A stretch of DNA of 64,000 nucleotides from Alphaproteobacteria bacterium (GTDB lineage Bacteria > Pseudomonadota > Alphaproteobacteria > UBA8366 > Aestuariispiraceae), in NCBI GenBank assembly GCA_006844765.1, contig SPJV01000097.1, positions 1-64,000 on the forward strand. The letters run 5' to 3'. The notes beneath the pieces are model-generated. The model was given only the letters and a program-made list of their open reading frames with translations. It had not been told where the DNA came from and ran no database searches. Positions within the stretch are counted from its first letter, which is position 1. Every line of letters begins with the position of its first letter. Position numbers and translations under genes: made by a program. Shown in pieces: positions 1-8,926 of the stretch.

Positions 1-314
1 GGCCCCTGTAGATGGATGAACAACACCGGCTCTCCAGAGACAGAACGGATACGATCCCTGTAGCGACGTTTCAAGGCCGAACAGCCTATGATCAGCTGTC
101 CGGGTTCATTCCTCAGTTCATCGCCGATCCGGTCGAGCCATGGCCAGCGGTCGGCATCCTCCAGCGGGATGCCCGCTGACATCTTGCGGATATTCTCTTC
201 CGGGTGAAAGCGGTCGCCGTCCCGATATGTGGCGCCCAGCGCTTCCGCCAGCGCCGCCCCGACCGACGACTTTCCGCATCCGGCAACGCCCATAATAACG
301 ATTTTCTGGGGCAT
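1..314 (-). CDS. gntK: Gluconokinase, C-terminal part beyond window
   Basis: Phosphorylates D-gluconate to 6-phosphogluconate with ATP in the cytoplasm. The first 104 codons are present; the rest lies before base 1. The P-loop GVAGCGKS (residues 9-16), the GDRFHPEENIRKM stretch and PLEDADRWPWL are signature elements of the short bacterial GntK family (about 165-175 aa). The ATG at 314 lies one base beyond the TGA of the gluconate 5-dehydrogenase gene (316-318), so the two are cotranscribed and probably coupled. Function follows from family and context and is a confident call. Confidence 0.9.
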   Translation of the reverse strand, partial: MPQKIVIMGVAGCGKSSVGAALAEALGATYRDGDRFHPEENIRKMSAGIPLEDADRWPWLDRIGDELRNEPGQLIIGCSALKRRYRDRIRSVSGEPVLFIHLQG

Positions 315-315
315 A

Positions 316-1104
316 TCAGAGAGACGCCGTGATTCCGCCATCGACATAGAGCACGTGCCCGTTGACGAATCCCGAGGCTGAAGAGGCAAGGAAAATACAT
401 GCGCCGACAAGTTCCTCGACCTTGCCCCAGCGGCCGGCTGGAGTCCGCTTCGCCAGCCAGGCACTGAATTCCGGATCAGCGACCAGGGCTGCATTCAACG
501 GTGTTTCGAAATAGCCCGGCGCGATGGCGTTGCATTGCAGCCCATGCTTGGCCCAATCCGTTGCCATGCCCTTGGTTAGATTGCCGACGGCGCCTTTTGT
601 CGCTGTGTAAGGGGCGATACCGGGACGCGCCAGCGAGGTCTGCACGGAGGCGATGTTGATAATCTTACCGGCACCACGTTCGATCATGTGACGGGCGGCA
701 GCCTGACCAACATGGAAGACGCTGGCGATATTCACCTGAAGCAAACGCTCAAAAGCATCAGCTGGGAAATCTTCAAGAGGGGAGCGATGCTGCATGCCGG
801 CATTATTGACCAGAATATCGATGGGCCCGTTATCCGCTTCAAACCCATCTATCGCCGCACGCGCCGCATCGTGATCCGTGACATCGAAGGGCAATTGCTT
901 GATCCGGTCTTCCGGTGCTTCCAAAGAGGCTGCTGCGTCAGCAAGTTTCGCGGCGTCCCGACCGTTTAAAATTACCGTCGCGCCGGCGTCCAACAAACCG
1001 CGCGCCAGGGCGTAGCCAATCCCTTGGGACGAGCCGGTTATCAGGGCTGTTTTGCCGCTGAGATCAAATAATTCCAAACCCATTCCCTGATTTCCCTGCG
1101 TCAT
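316..1104 (-). CDS. idnO: Gluconate 5-dehydrogenase (SDR family)
   Basis: A classical short-chain dehydrogenase of 262 aa that likely interconverts 5-keto-D-gluconate and D-gluconate with NAD(P)H. Visible motifs are TGSSQGIG (23-30), NNAG (100-103) and the catalytic Ser153-Tyr166-Lys170 triad, with the C-terminal YVDGG typical of the family. The ORF is open up to 1170, but the ATG at 1104 has a good ribosome site (GGAAGAGG) and gives the usual length. It is followed directly by gluconokinase and faces an L-idonate dehydrogenase gene, which is the IdnD/IdnO/GntK logic of idonate use. The SDR family is broad, so the substrate is inferred from context. Confidence 0.82.
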   Translation of the reverse strand: MTQGNQGMGLELFDLSGKTALITGSSQGIGYALARGLLDAGATVILNGRDAAKLADAAASLEAPEDRIKQLPFDVTDHDAARAAIDGFEADNGPIDILVNNAGMQHRSPLEDFPADAFERLLQVNIASVFHVGQAAARHMIERGAGKIINIASVQTSLARPGIAPYTATKGAVGNLTKGMATDWAKHGLQCNAIAPGYFETPLNAALVADPEFSAWLAKRTPAGRWGKVEELVGACIFLASSASGFVNGHVLYVDGGITASL

Positions 1105-1163
1105 GCTTGCCTCTTCCTTGTCAAGAACGCTATCAAGCACTGTCCTAAACTGGAGATTACGAT

Positions 1164-2111
1164 ATGGCAAAGGTAGCGTTGTTACAGGTCGGTCCGCTTT
1201 CTGAGCGTGATGAGTCAGGGCTCGCCGAAAAATTTGACGTTTTCAGATATTTCGAAGCGGAAGACCCCACCGCATATCTCGCAGAACATGGCGCGAAAAT
1301 TCGTGCGGTTGCGACGGCTGGCGACCGGGGAGCGAACGCGGCGCTGATCGAAGCTCTGCCGAATGTCGAAATCATTTCTGTTTTCGGTGTCGGCTTTGAT
1401 GCGGTCGATATCGACCTGTGCAGCAAGAAGGGCATCCGGGTTACCAACACGCCGGGCGTTCTGACCGAAGACGTGGCTGACCTTGCTGTCGCATTGATGC
1501 TTTGCCAAGCCCGCGAGATGGTGCCGGCGGAAGCCTGGGCCCGCAGTGGCAACTGGGGCAAGAACGGCAGTTTCCCTCTGGTACGCCGGGCGCATGGCAA
1601 GAAAGCCGGTATTTTGGGCCTGGGTGCGATCGGCATGGCCGTTGGACGGCGTCTCGCTGCCTTCGGAATGGATATCGCTTACAGCTCCCGCTCTGCGAAG
1701 GATGAAGCTGACGGATGGACCTTCATTGAAGACCCGGTTGCGCTTGCAGATCACGCAGACTTTTTCTTTGTCACCCTGGCCTCCAATGCTGAGACCAAGC
1801 AGATCGTCAGTAAATCGGTGATTGAGGCATTGGGCCCCACCGGCACGTTGATCAATGTTGCCCGTGGTGCTGTTGTTGATGAAGCCGCTATGTTGGATGC
1901 GCTGGAAGACGGACGTTTGGGTTTTGCCGCTCTCGATGTCTTTGAAGGCGAGCCGGCAATTGATCCGCGGTTCCAGAAGCTCGACAATGTTTTGCTGTCT
2001 CCACACCATGGCTCAGCAACGACGGAAACCCGCCAGGCGATGGGTGAGTTGATGCGCGCAAATCTGGAAGCCTATTTCGACGGTCGCGATCTGCTGACGC
2101 CAGTCGTTTGA
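1164..2111 (+). CDS. D-2-hydroxyacid dehydrogenase, possibly 2-ketoaldonate reductase
   Basis: A 315-aa D-isomer-specific 2-hydroxyacid dehydrogenase. The Rossmann motif GLGAIG sits at 152-157 and the catalytic trio is visible as Arg234 (NVARGAVVD), Glu263 (DVFEGEP) and His281 (LSPHHGSAT). Related enzymes (GhrA/GhrB/TkrA) reduce glyoxylate, hydroxypyruvate or 2-keto-gluconate. Being first in a plus-strand run with L-idonate dehydrogenase and 6-phosphogluconate dehydrogenase, reduction of 2-ketogluconate or 2,5-diketogluconate is a reasonable inference. The start is 59 bases from the divergent SDR start, so the two transcripts share a promoter region. Confidence 0.8.
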   Translation: MAKVALLQVGPLSERDESGLAEKFDVFRYFEAEDPTAYLAEHGAKIRAVATAGDRGANAALIEALPNVEIISVFGVGFDAVDIDLCSKKGIRVTNTPGVLTEDVADLAVALMLCQAREMVPAEAWARSGNWGKNGSFPLVRRAHGKKAGILGLGAIGMAVGRRLAAFGMDIAYSSRSAKDEADGWTFIEDPVALADHADFFFVTLASNAETKQIVSKSVIEALGPTGTLINVARGAVVDEAAMLDALEDGRLGFAALDVFEGEPAIDPRFQKLDNVLLSPHHGSATTETRQAMGELMRANLEAYFDGRDLLTPVV

Positions 2112-2142
2112 TCCTGCTTGGTGGATTAAAGGAGTTCAGACA

Positions 2143-3180
2143 TTGAAAGCCGTCGTTATTCATGCACCGAAAGATCTGCGTTTGGACGATCAGCCGTCCC
2201 GCGAGCCGGGGGCGGGCGAAATCCGCATCCGTCTTGCCAGCGGCGGTATCTGTGGCTCGGATCTTCATTACTTCAATCATGGTGGCTTCGGGCCTGTCCG
2301 ATTGAAGGAGCCGATGGTACTCGGGCATGAGGTCTCCGGCTTTGTTGATAAGCTTGGGCCGGGCGTTGACGGACCTGCAGCAGGAACGCTGGTTTCGATC
2401 TGTCCAAGCCGCCCCTGCAAGACATGCAGCTATTGTCTGAAAGGCCTGCCCAATCACTGTCTCAATATGCGGTTCTATGGCAGCGCTATGCCTTTCCCGC
2501 ATATCCAAGGCGCCTTCCAACAGGAATTGATTGTCGATGCGACCCAATGCGTTCCGGCAGACGGCTTGACGCCGGGAGAGGCCGCAATGGCGGAACCTCT
2601 CTCTGTTGGCCTGCATGCCACAAGACGCGCGGGGGAGATGCTGGGCAAGCGTGTGTTGTTAACCGGTTGCGGGCCGATTGGGCTTTTGGCCGCAATGGCA
2701 GCGCGGCGCGCCGGGGCAGAGGAAATTGTTGCAACGGATTTGGCGGATAACGCCTTGGAGACAGCAAAGAAGATCGGCGTCGATAAGGTGATCAATGTCG
2801 CAACAGACGCGGATGCTCTGGAGCCTTATAAAAAGGACAAGGGCTATTTCGACGTTCACTACGAATGTTCGGGAGCGCCGGCTGCCCTGAAGATGGGCAT
2901 TGAGGTCTTGGCGCCGCGCGGGGTTATCATGCAGCTCGGTCTCGGTGGGGACATGGAAGTCCCGATGATGGCGCTGACCGCGAAGGAATTGGACCTGCGA
3001 GGATCCTTCCGTTTCCATGAGGAGTTCAGCACGGCGGTCTCCCTGATGCGCTCCAAGTTGATTGATGTCACGCCGGTGATCAGTCACACGATCCCCCTCG
3101 CTCAGGTGCATGATGCCTTTGATATTGCGAATGACCGGTCGCGTGCCTTGAAGACCCAGATCGATTTCACCGCTTCATAG
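2143..3180 (+). CDS. idnD: L-idonate 5-dehydrogenase (zinc MDR)
   Basis: A zinc-dependent medium-chain dehydrogenase of 345 aa, expected to oxidise L-idonate to 5-ketogluconate. Catalytic-zinc residues are visible as Cys37 (GGICGSDLHY) and His62-Glu63 (LGHEVSG). The structural zinc lobe is C92-x2-C95-x2-C98-x7-C106, and GCGPIG is the nucleotide motif. The start is TTG, supported by AAGGAG at 2129-2134 eight bases upstream; no ATG in frame fits. It lies 31 bases after the hydroxyacid dehydrogenase and 19 bases before gnd. Other polyol or threonine-type MDRs are alternatives, but the MRFYGSAMPFPHIQGAF region and the neighbours favour idonate. Confidence 0.8.
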   Translation: MKAVVIHAPKDLRLDDQPSREPGAGEIRIRLASGGICGSDLHYFNHGGFGPVRLKEPMVLGHEVSGFVDKLGPGVDGPAAGTLVSICPSRPCKTCSYCLKGLPNHCLNMRFYGSAMPFPHIQGAFQQELIVDATQCVPADGLTPGEAAMAEPLSVGLHATRRAGEMLGKRVLLTGCGPIGLLAAMAARRAGAEEIVATDLADNALETAKKIGVDKVINVATDADALEPYKKDKGYFDVHYECSGAPAALKMGIEVLAPRGVIMQLGLGGDMEVPMMALTAKELDLRGSFRFHEEFSTAVSLMRSKLIDVTPVISHTIPLAQVHDAFDIANDRSRALKTQIDFTAS

Positions 3181-3199
3181 GAGCTGAAGGAACGCTTTT

Positions 3200-4630
3200 A
3201 TGGCGAGTGGATGTGATATCGGGCTGGTCGGAGCCGGGACCATGGGGGCGATGTTGGCCCTCAATATGGCTGAGAATGGCTTCCGTGTTTCGGTCTATGA
3301 CCTTGACCCGGAAACATCCCGCAAATTTGTTACCTCCGCAGGTGATCTGGCCGATCGGCTGCAGGCGCATGAGACCCTGGCGGATTTCGTCCAATCCCTG
3401 AAACCACCGCGATCCATCATCCTGTTGGTTCCGGCTGGCGCGCCTGTCGATAACCTGATAGCCGCCCTGTCGCATCATCTGGACGATCAGGATTTGGTCA
3501 TTGATGCAGGAAACGCCAATTTCCGCGATTCCGTCCGACGTGCGGAAGTCGCAGCTGAAAACGGGCACCCTTTCCTGGGAATTGGCGTCTCCGGCGGTGC
3601 GTCAGGGGCGCGCTTCGGGCCGGCGATCATGGCGGGCGGTGACAAGCACGCGTGGGAGCGGGTGTCCCCGATCCTGACCGCGATTGCGGCACAGTCTGAT
3701 GGGCAGCCTTGCGCAGCCTGGGTTGGGCCGGATGGGGCCGGGCATTTCGTGAAGACGGTCCATAACGGTATCGAATACGCCGATATGCAAATGATTGCAG
3801 AGGTCTATGGTATTTTGCGTGATGGGTTGGCGCTTGATCCAAAAGCGATTTCGGCGATCTTCGCGCGTTGGAATGAGGGGCCGCTGCAATCCTATCTGAT
3901 CGAGATCACGGCAGAAGTCGCGGGCACGGTTGACCCCGAAAGTGATGCGCCGGTGTTGGACATCATTCAGGATCGGGCCGGGCAAAAGGGTACGGGCCGG
4001 TGGACCTTGATTGAAGCACAGCATCTGGGTGCTGCGCCGACTGTGGTGGAAGCTGCGGTCGCGGCGCGTAACCTGTCGGCGGAGCTTCCCTTGCGGCAAG
4101 CGGGTGCTGCGCGGTTCCCTGGCGCCGGTCGACCCCTGGGCGAGAGTGATACACCAACACTGGAAGTCTTGGAGCAGGCACTGATCGCGGCCAAAATCAT
4201 CTGTTATGCCCAAGGCTTCGACTTGCTGGCAAAGGCCAGTGATGCCTTCAATTGGTCGCTTCCCCTGCCTGCCATTGCGCGGCTTTGGCGGGCCGGCTGC
4301 ATCATTCGGTCCGGCATGTTGAATGACATGGCAGCGGCCTTAGAGGATAGCCCGGAGACGAACTTGCTGCTGGCTCCCGCCTTAGCCGAGCGGGTTTCTG
4401 GCGCGCAGCCCGCTTTACGGCAGACGGCGATCCTGGCAATGCAGAATGCAATCCCGGCACCGGCCCTCAGTGCGGCGGTCAGCTATTTTGACATGCTTCG
4501 CTCGGCCCGTAGCACAGCCAATATGATCCAGGGTCAGCGTGATTTCTTTGGCGCGCATGGCTTTGAGCGGACAGATCGGCCAGGGACCGGCTTCCATGGC
4601 CCCTGGCACAATCGTCACGAGCAACGCTGA
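3200..4630 (+). CDS. gnd: 6-phosphogluconate dehydrogenase (decarboxylating)
   Basis: Oxidatively decarboxylates 6-phosphogluconate to ribulose 5-phosphate in the pentose phosphate pathway. The 476-aa length matches the long (homodimeric) family. Motifs are GAGTMG (11-16), the substrate-binding GVSGGASGARFGPAIMAGG stretch, the catalytic-lysine segment HFVKTVHNGIEYADMQ, KGTGRWT, and the C-terminal DFFGAHGFERTD. Placement with idnD, and opposite idnO and gntK, implies that gluconate carbon is routed here through the pentose phosphate pathway. The gene ends 18 bases before a convergent stop. Confidence 0.93.
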   Translation: MASGCDIGLVGAGTMGAMLALNMAENGFRVSVYDLDPETSRKFVTSAGDLADRLQAHETLADFVQSLKPPRSIILLVPAGAPVDNLIAALSHHLDDQDLVIDAGNANFRDSVRRAEVAAENGHPFLGIGVSGGASGARFGPAIMAGGDKHAWERVSPILTAIAAQSDGQPCAAWVGPDGAGHFVKTVHNGIEYADMQMIAEVYGILRDGLALDPKAISAIFARWNEGPLQSYLIEITAEVAGTVDPESDAPVLDIIQDRAGQKGTGRWTLIEAQHLGAAPTVVEAAVAARNLSAELPLRQAGAARFPGAGRPLGESDTPTLEVLEQALIAAKIICYAQGFDLLAKASDAFNWSLPLPAIARLWRAGCIIRSGMLNDMAAALEDSPETNLLLAPALAERVSGAQPALRQTAILAMQNAIPAPALSAAVSYFDMLRSARSTANMIQGQRDFFGAHGFERTDRPGTGFHGPWHNRHEQR

Positions 4631-4648
4631 GCTCGTTCGGCACTCCGG

Positions 4649-5530
4649 TCACTTGTCGGCGAAGAAATCCACCATTTGCGGAACATAGTTATCGCCTTGT
4701 CCGGCAGAAACAGCACCGGTCAGCGCCGCCTTTGGCCCGGTCGAGATGATTGAGGTGAACCCCAGATCCTCGGACATCTTGCCGTAATAGCCGACATCCT
4801 TCAGGGCGTTCTGGATAGAGAAGGCAAGCTTGCTGCGATCACCATCCAACGCATAGGCAGCAACAAAATCCATCATCCCGGAATGCAGTGGACCCGCCGA
4901 CATAACGTTATAAAGCTGCTGGCGTGGCACCTCCGCCAGATCCGCCATGGCAAAGGCTTCCGACATTGCATTCGCCGTGGTCATGGCGAAGAAATTGTTG
5001 ATCAGCTTGATCGTGTGACCGGAGCCAAGCGGGCCCAGATGGAACACGTTCTCGCCCAACTGCTGCAGGATCGGTTCAACCTGATCGAAGGTCGCCTTGT
5101 CGCCGGCGCCCATGATGTTCAAGAGGCCATCCTTCGCATGTGACGGCGTCCGGCCCAGCGGAGCATCCAGCATCTGCGCGCCCTTTTCCGCCACTTCCGC
5201 ACCCAGTGCTTTTGTTGATCCGGGGAGGGAGGTTCCGAAGTCGATCACAACCTTGCCCGCAGACAAACCGGCGATCACGCCGTCTTCGCCGCGCATGCGG
5301 GACTCCACATGATCAGAGGTGCCCATGCACAGCATGATGATGTCACTCTGCTCCGCTACTTCGCGGGCATTGGCTGGCTCAATCGCGCCGCGTGCGATGG
5401 CAGCGTCAATTCCACTGCGATCCCGATTGCCGAGAACACGAATACCTTCATGTCCCATATCCTGTAGCCTGCCCACCATGGCGGCTCCCATCAGGCCGAG
5501 ACCAATAAATCCGATTGTCGGGTTCGACAT
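4649..5530 (-). CDS. 3-hydroxyisobutyrate dehydrogenase-family reductase (1)
   Basis: A beta-hydroxyacid dehydrogenase of 293 aa with the N-terminal Rossmann motif GLGLMG and the catalytic-lysine segment GSGHTIKLINNFF. Family members reduce tartronate semialdehyde or oxidise 3-hydroxyisobutyrate, 6-phosphogluconate-like acids or sulfolactaldehyde. The substrate loop is DAPLGRTP instead of the usual DAPVSGG, a change shared with the protein at 16345-17265, so both probably belong to a less studied subgroup. It is the last gene of the six-gene operon starting at 11188, 26 bases after a PhyH gene. Exact substrate unknown; a sugar-acid breakdown product is likely. Confidence 0.78.
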   Translation of the reverse strand: MSNPTIGFIGLGLMGAAMVGRLQDMGHEGIRVLGNRDRSGIDAAIARGAIEPANAREVAEQSDIIMLCMGTSDHVESRMRGEDGVIAGLSAGKVVIDFGTSLPGSTKALGAEVAEKGAQMLDAPLGRTPSHAKDGLLNIMGAGDKATFDQVEPILQQLGENVFHLGPLGSGHTIKLINNFFAMTTANAMSEAFAMADLAEVPRQQLYNVMSAGPLHSGMMDFVAAYALDGDRSKLAFSIQNALKDVGYYGKMSEDLGFTSIISTGPKAALTGAVSAGQGDNYVPQMVDFFADK

Positions 5531-5556
5531 GAACTCTCTCCTTCAATGCGATTGGA

Positions 5557-6438
5557 TTAACGGCCGAAAGCAGGGCGCTTCAGGCCGGATTGTACTTCAT
5601 ATATCGACCGGTTCAGTTCCGGTTGCGGCTGCGGAATGCGGACCGGCCAGTCGGATAGTCGCGGATGCAATGTCGGTTCCCCACAGAGCATCCGGGTATT
5701 GTATTCTTCGATACTGTCGAAAGTCGTCATGGACCCCATGACCGGGAAGGCATCCGCTGCCATCATTTCCAGGAACAGCATTCGCCGGTCTCTGTCAGAG
5801 GTGTTTTTGGCTGAGCCATGCACCATCCGCCCATGATGGATTGAGATAGATCCTGCCGGCGCGGTCAGGGTCACTGAATTCGCCATATCCAGGCCTGAGC
5901 CTTCAAAATCAAGCGCCCCGACAAACACCCCATCTTGGTGGTGATCGAAGGTCGGCCCCTGATGCGAGCCAGGAAAGACGGTCAGGGGACCATTCTCCAA
6001 AGCCATATCATCGATGACGACCCCGATTGCTAAGACATCGTCATTGGTATGCGGGTAAAAGGCGACATCCTGATGCCATTCAATCGCAGCCCCGTATCCT
6101 TTGCTCTTCATGTTCAGTTTGGTGTTGTGCAGGCGGATATCGTTGCCGAGCAGGTCACGGGCGGGCGCCAGGATGTGATCTGAGAACAATAGATCCTTGA
6201 TCACATCACTCAACCGATGCGGTTGCTTAACCCGTCGAATGCGCGGTGCATCCGGTTGATGGGATTCTTCCAAATCCAGCCGCTCATCCGAGGCTGTCAT
6301 GCCACGCGCTTCACCTTCGAACCGGGTGATTTCAGATCGGATCGCTTCGATGATGGGCAGGGGAATATGCCGTTCCAGGACGAGATAGCCGTCCCGCCGA
6401 TAGTTTTCGATTTGGTCGGTTGTCAGTGTTTCAGGCAT
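5557..6438 (-). CDS. PhyH-family Fe(II)/2-oxoglutarate dioxygenase (1)
   Basis: A 293-aa phytanoyl-CoA dioxygenase-like protein. The iron facial triad is intact: His122 and Asp124 in WHQD and His207 in MVHGS, with a following arginine cluster (216-219) for 2-oxoglutarate. It should hydroxylate or oxidatively demethylate a small molecule, with 2-oxoglutarate and O2 consumed. Its ATG overlaps the stop of the UxaA-like gene (TAATG), so it is translationally coupled within a sugar-acid operon. PhyH substrates are diverse and the target cannot be read from sequence. Confidence 0.82.
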   Translation of the reverse strand: MPETLTTDQIENYRRDGYLVLERHIPLPIIEAIRSEITRFEGEARGMTASDERLDLEESHQPDAPRIRRVKQPHRLSDVIKDLLFSDHILAPARDLLGNDIRLHNTKLNMKSKGYGAAIEWHQDVAFYPHTNDDVLAIGVVIDDMALENGPLTVFPGSHQGPTFDHHQDGVFVGALDFEGSGLDMANSVTLTAPAGSISIHHGRMVHGSAKNTSDRDRRMLFLEMMAADAFPVMGSMTTFDSIEEYNTRMLCGEPTLHPRLSDWPVRIPQPQPELNRSIYEVQSGLKRPAFGR

Positions 6439-7949
6439 TACATCACCGCGCCGATTTGCCAGGGCACGAATTCATAGTCGCCAAGCCCCTGGGCTTCCGA
6501 TTTGGATTTCTCACCGGATGCAACCCGCAGCCAGAGTTCATAAATCTCCCGCCCCTTATCATCCAGGGAAACGCCATCGGAGAGCATTGCACCGGCATCG
6601 ACATCCATATCTTCGATCATCCGGCCATACATCTCGGAATTCGTGGCGATCTTGACTGTCGGTGCAGGCTTGGACCCAAAGGCAGAGCCTCTTCCCGTTG
6701 TGAAGCAGACGAGGTTGCAGCCGCTTGCGATCTGCCCGGTGACGGACGCCGGATCGTAACCGGGACTGTCCATGAAGTTGAAGCCGCGCGTGGTGATTGT
6801 CTGTCCATATCGATAGACACCTTCCAACGGTGCCGTCCCGCCCTTGGCCGATGCGCCGAGAGATTTTTCCAGGATCGTGGTCAGCCCACCCTTCTTGTTG
6901 CCGGGCGATGGATTGTTATCCATCGAGCCCTTGTTCCGGGCGGTATAATCCTCCCACCATTTGATCCGTTCAATCAGGCGCTCACCAACCTCTTGGCTGA
7001 CGGCGCGGCGGGTCAACAGATGCTCGGCGCCATAAATCTCCGGCGTTTCGGCAAGGACACCCGCGCCCCCCTGCGCAACCAGCAGATCACAGGCGCGCCC
7101 GACGGCGGGGTTTGCTGTAATACCGGACCAGGCGTCGGAGCCACCGCATTGGAGGGCCACGGTCAATTCGGACGCCGGACAGGGTTCCCGCACCGCCTTG
7201 TTCGCTTCCGGAAGCATGGCGCGGATCTTTTCGATCCCCATCTCCACTGTCTTTCGCAAGCCGGCGACCGATTGGATATTCATGGTCTGGAAAGTCGGTC
7301 CTTTTTCAAGACCATAGGCCTCCAGCAGCCAGTCGATCTGGTTCGTCTCGCAGCCCAAGCCAACCATCAGAACAGCAGCGTGATTGGGATGGCGAGCATA
7401 GCCCCACATCACCCGCTGTAGTGCTTCGAACCCATCACCATCCGGTGCCATGCCGCAGCCCGTGCCATGGACAAAGGCACAGACACCATCGACATTTGGA
7501 TAGTCTGCCAGTTCTTCCGGTCCGAAGGCCTGCGCAATCATCCTGGCAGCGGTTGCGGAGCAATTGACGGAGGTCACGATGGCAATGAAGTTGCGCGTGC
7601 CGATCGTGCCATTCTTGCGACGGAATCCCATGAAGCTATCCCGCTCGGCCTCGGGCACCTTCGGCGGCGGATTAAGGTCGGTTGAAAACTCATAGTCATG
7701 GGACGTGCCCCGAAATTCAATCTCGTCCACATGGACATGATCGCCGGGCTCGATATCGCGTGTCGCGTAGCCGATGATTTGTGCGTATTTCCGGACCGTC
7801 TCACCCTTCGCGATGGCAGTCGTCGCGACCTTGTGCCCGCGCGGGATCATCTTGACCGTCTTCACAGATTCAATTGGATGATCAGCGGGAAGGGACCGGG
7901 TTACAGTGACCACATTATCCGCGTCTGAAAGCCTGACAAAGTCTACCAT
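6438..7949 (-). CDS. Altronate/galactarate dehydratase family (UxaA-like)
   Basis: A 503-aa protein of the UxaA/GarD family, Fe-dependent lyases that dehydrate altronate or galactarate to keto-deoxy sugar acids. It has the N-terminal SAF-like domain (about residues 1-95) followed by the long dehydratase domain, with GYARHPNHAAVLMVGLGCE, LTVALQCGGSDAWSGI and the Cys-containing IASGCNLVCFTTGRGS segments characteristic of the family. The ORF is open to 8075, but ATG 7949 with upstream AAGGA gives the normal length and leaves 8 bases after the preceding PhyH stop. Altronate versus another hexonate cannot be decided here. Confidence 0.87.
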   Translation of the reverse strand: MVDFVRLSDADNVVTVTRSLPADHPIESVKTVKMIPRGHKVATTAIAKGETVRKYAQIIGYATRDIEPGDHVHVDEIEFRGTSHDYEFSTDLNPPPKVPEAERDSFMGFRRKNGTIGTRNFIAIVTSVNCSATAARMIAQAFGPEELADYPNVDGVCAFVHGTGCGMAPDGDGFEALQRVMWGYARHPNHAAVLMVGLGCETNQIDWLLEAYGLEKGPTFQTMNIQSVAGLRKTVEMGIEKIRAMLPEANKAVREPCPASELTVALQCGGSDAWSGITANPAVGRACDLLVAQGGAGVLAETPEIYGAEHLLTRRAVSQEVGERLIERIKWWEDYTARNKGSMDNNPSPGNKKGGLTTILEKSLGASAKGGTAPLEGVYRYGQTITTRGFNFMDSPGYDPASVTGQIASGCNLVCFTTGRGSAFGSKPAPTVKIATNSEMYGRMIEDMDVDAGAMLSDGVSLDDKGREIYELWLRVASGEKSKSEAQGLGDYEFVPWQIGAVM

Positions 7950-7957
7950 GGCTGAAG

Positions 7958-8926
7958 TTATCCTTCGATCTTTGCCGTGCCGACCTTCTGTTTCGACCAG
8001 CGATGAATGTCGATATGCGGGGTCTCCGCCAGCCGTGCGCGGGCGTCTTCCCATAAATGCTGCCACTCTTGCCAATCCGTGAGAACATTCTCCGGCGCGG
8101 CGCCACTCCGCGCAACGAATTCCGGAAAATGGCTACGCCCGGAAGGCTCCCCGGTGCGATGATAGCGTATATCAAAGGACCAGCGAATACCGTTGCTAAG
8201 ATTTGGCAGGGAAGCATGCGGGACCAAGGGGTGGAAGAAAATCACGCTGCCGCGTTTGACCGGCAGGGGCGTGATTGCCGATTGGTCCAGATTGTCATTG
8301 CTGATGAAGGGTTGGGTCTCGACCCCATGCGGTAGCAAGCCGCCCTTGTGTCCGCCTTTTACCACCTGCAGGCAGCCATTTTCCTCGCTCGCATCTGTGA
8401 TTGCGCACCATACCGTGACCATCCGGGTATTATCCGCTTCGACATGGGTCACGCCGCGATCCTGATGCCAATGGGTGGCCGTGATATGGGCGCGTGTCTC
8501 CGTGTTGTGAAGGTCGAGGGAAGGCGGCTTCAAACGCACATGCTGGATCGGGTTGGAGGAAATCTCCGGCCCGACAAAACCTTCCACCAGATCAAGCAGC
8601 TTTGGAGCGGTAACCAGACCAAAGACGGCAGGTCCGAAATGCATCGGCGTATCCGCTGAAATCTGATCCCCGGGCAAGGAGATATCCATCGGCTGGAACC
8701 AATCACAGCCGGCACGGTAGGCGGCAACCAGTCGTTCTTCGAACCGTGACCCGGCCTCCGGTGGTTCAAGGCGCCCTTCTGCAACCCACTCGGCATAGAG
8801 GCGGTTCAGCAAAGCGTCATATTCTGCCTCAATCGGGCGCAAGACTGTTTCTTCGTCGAGGACATTCTCAACGACCAGATATCCATCCCGCTCGAACGCG
8901 GTTTGTTGGGCGGCGGTCAGTGTCAT
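7958..8926 (-). CDS. PhyH-family Fe(II)/2-oxoglutarate dioxygenase (2)
   Basis: A 322-aa phytanoyl-CoA dioxygenase-like protein, clearly different in sequence from the one at 5557-6438. Iron ligands are His154 and Asp156 (WHQD) and His237 (PHASLPN), followed by an arginine (NGIRWSF) placed for 2-oxoglutarate. Its start overlaps the stop of the upstream enolase-superfamily gene (ATGA), and it precedes the UxaA-like dehydratase by 8 bases. An oxygenase locked between two dehydratases suggests that the operon's substrate carries a group needing hydroxylation or demethylation. The reaction itself is unknown. Confidence 0.82.
   Translation of the reverse strand: MTLTAAQQTAFERDGYLVVENVLDEETVLRPIEAEYDALLNRLYAEWVAEGRLEPPEAGSRFEERLVAAYRAGCDWFQPMDISLPGDQISADTPMHFGPAVFGLVTAPKLLDLVEGFVGPEISSNPIQHVRLKPPSLDLHNTETRAHITATHWHQDRGVTHVEADNTRMVTVWCAITDASEENGCLQVVKGGHKGGLLPHGVETQPFISNDNLDQSAITPLPVKRGSVIFFHPLVPHASLPNLSNGIRWSFDIRYHRTGEPSGRSHFPEFVARSGAAPENVLTDWQEWQHLWEDARARLAETPHIDIHRWSKQKVGTAKIEG

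Noticed and set aside
113..400. 95-codon open frame at the window start
   Set aside because: It is out of frame with gluconokinase, whose family motifs are evident in the neighbouring frame.
6420..7421. 333-codon open frame opposite the UxaA-like gene
   Set aside because: Antisense shadow of a GC-rich gene with clear family motifs; no ribosome site or recognisable domain.
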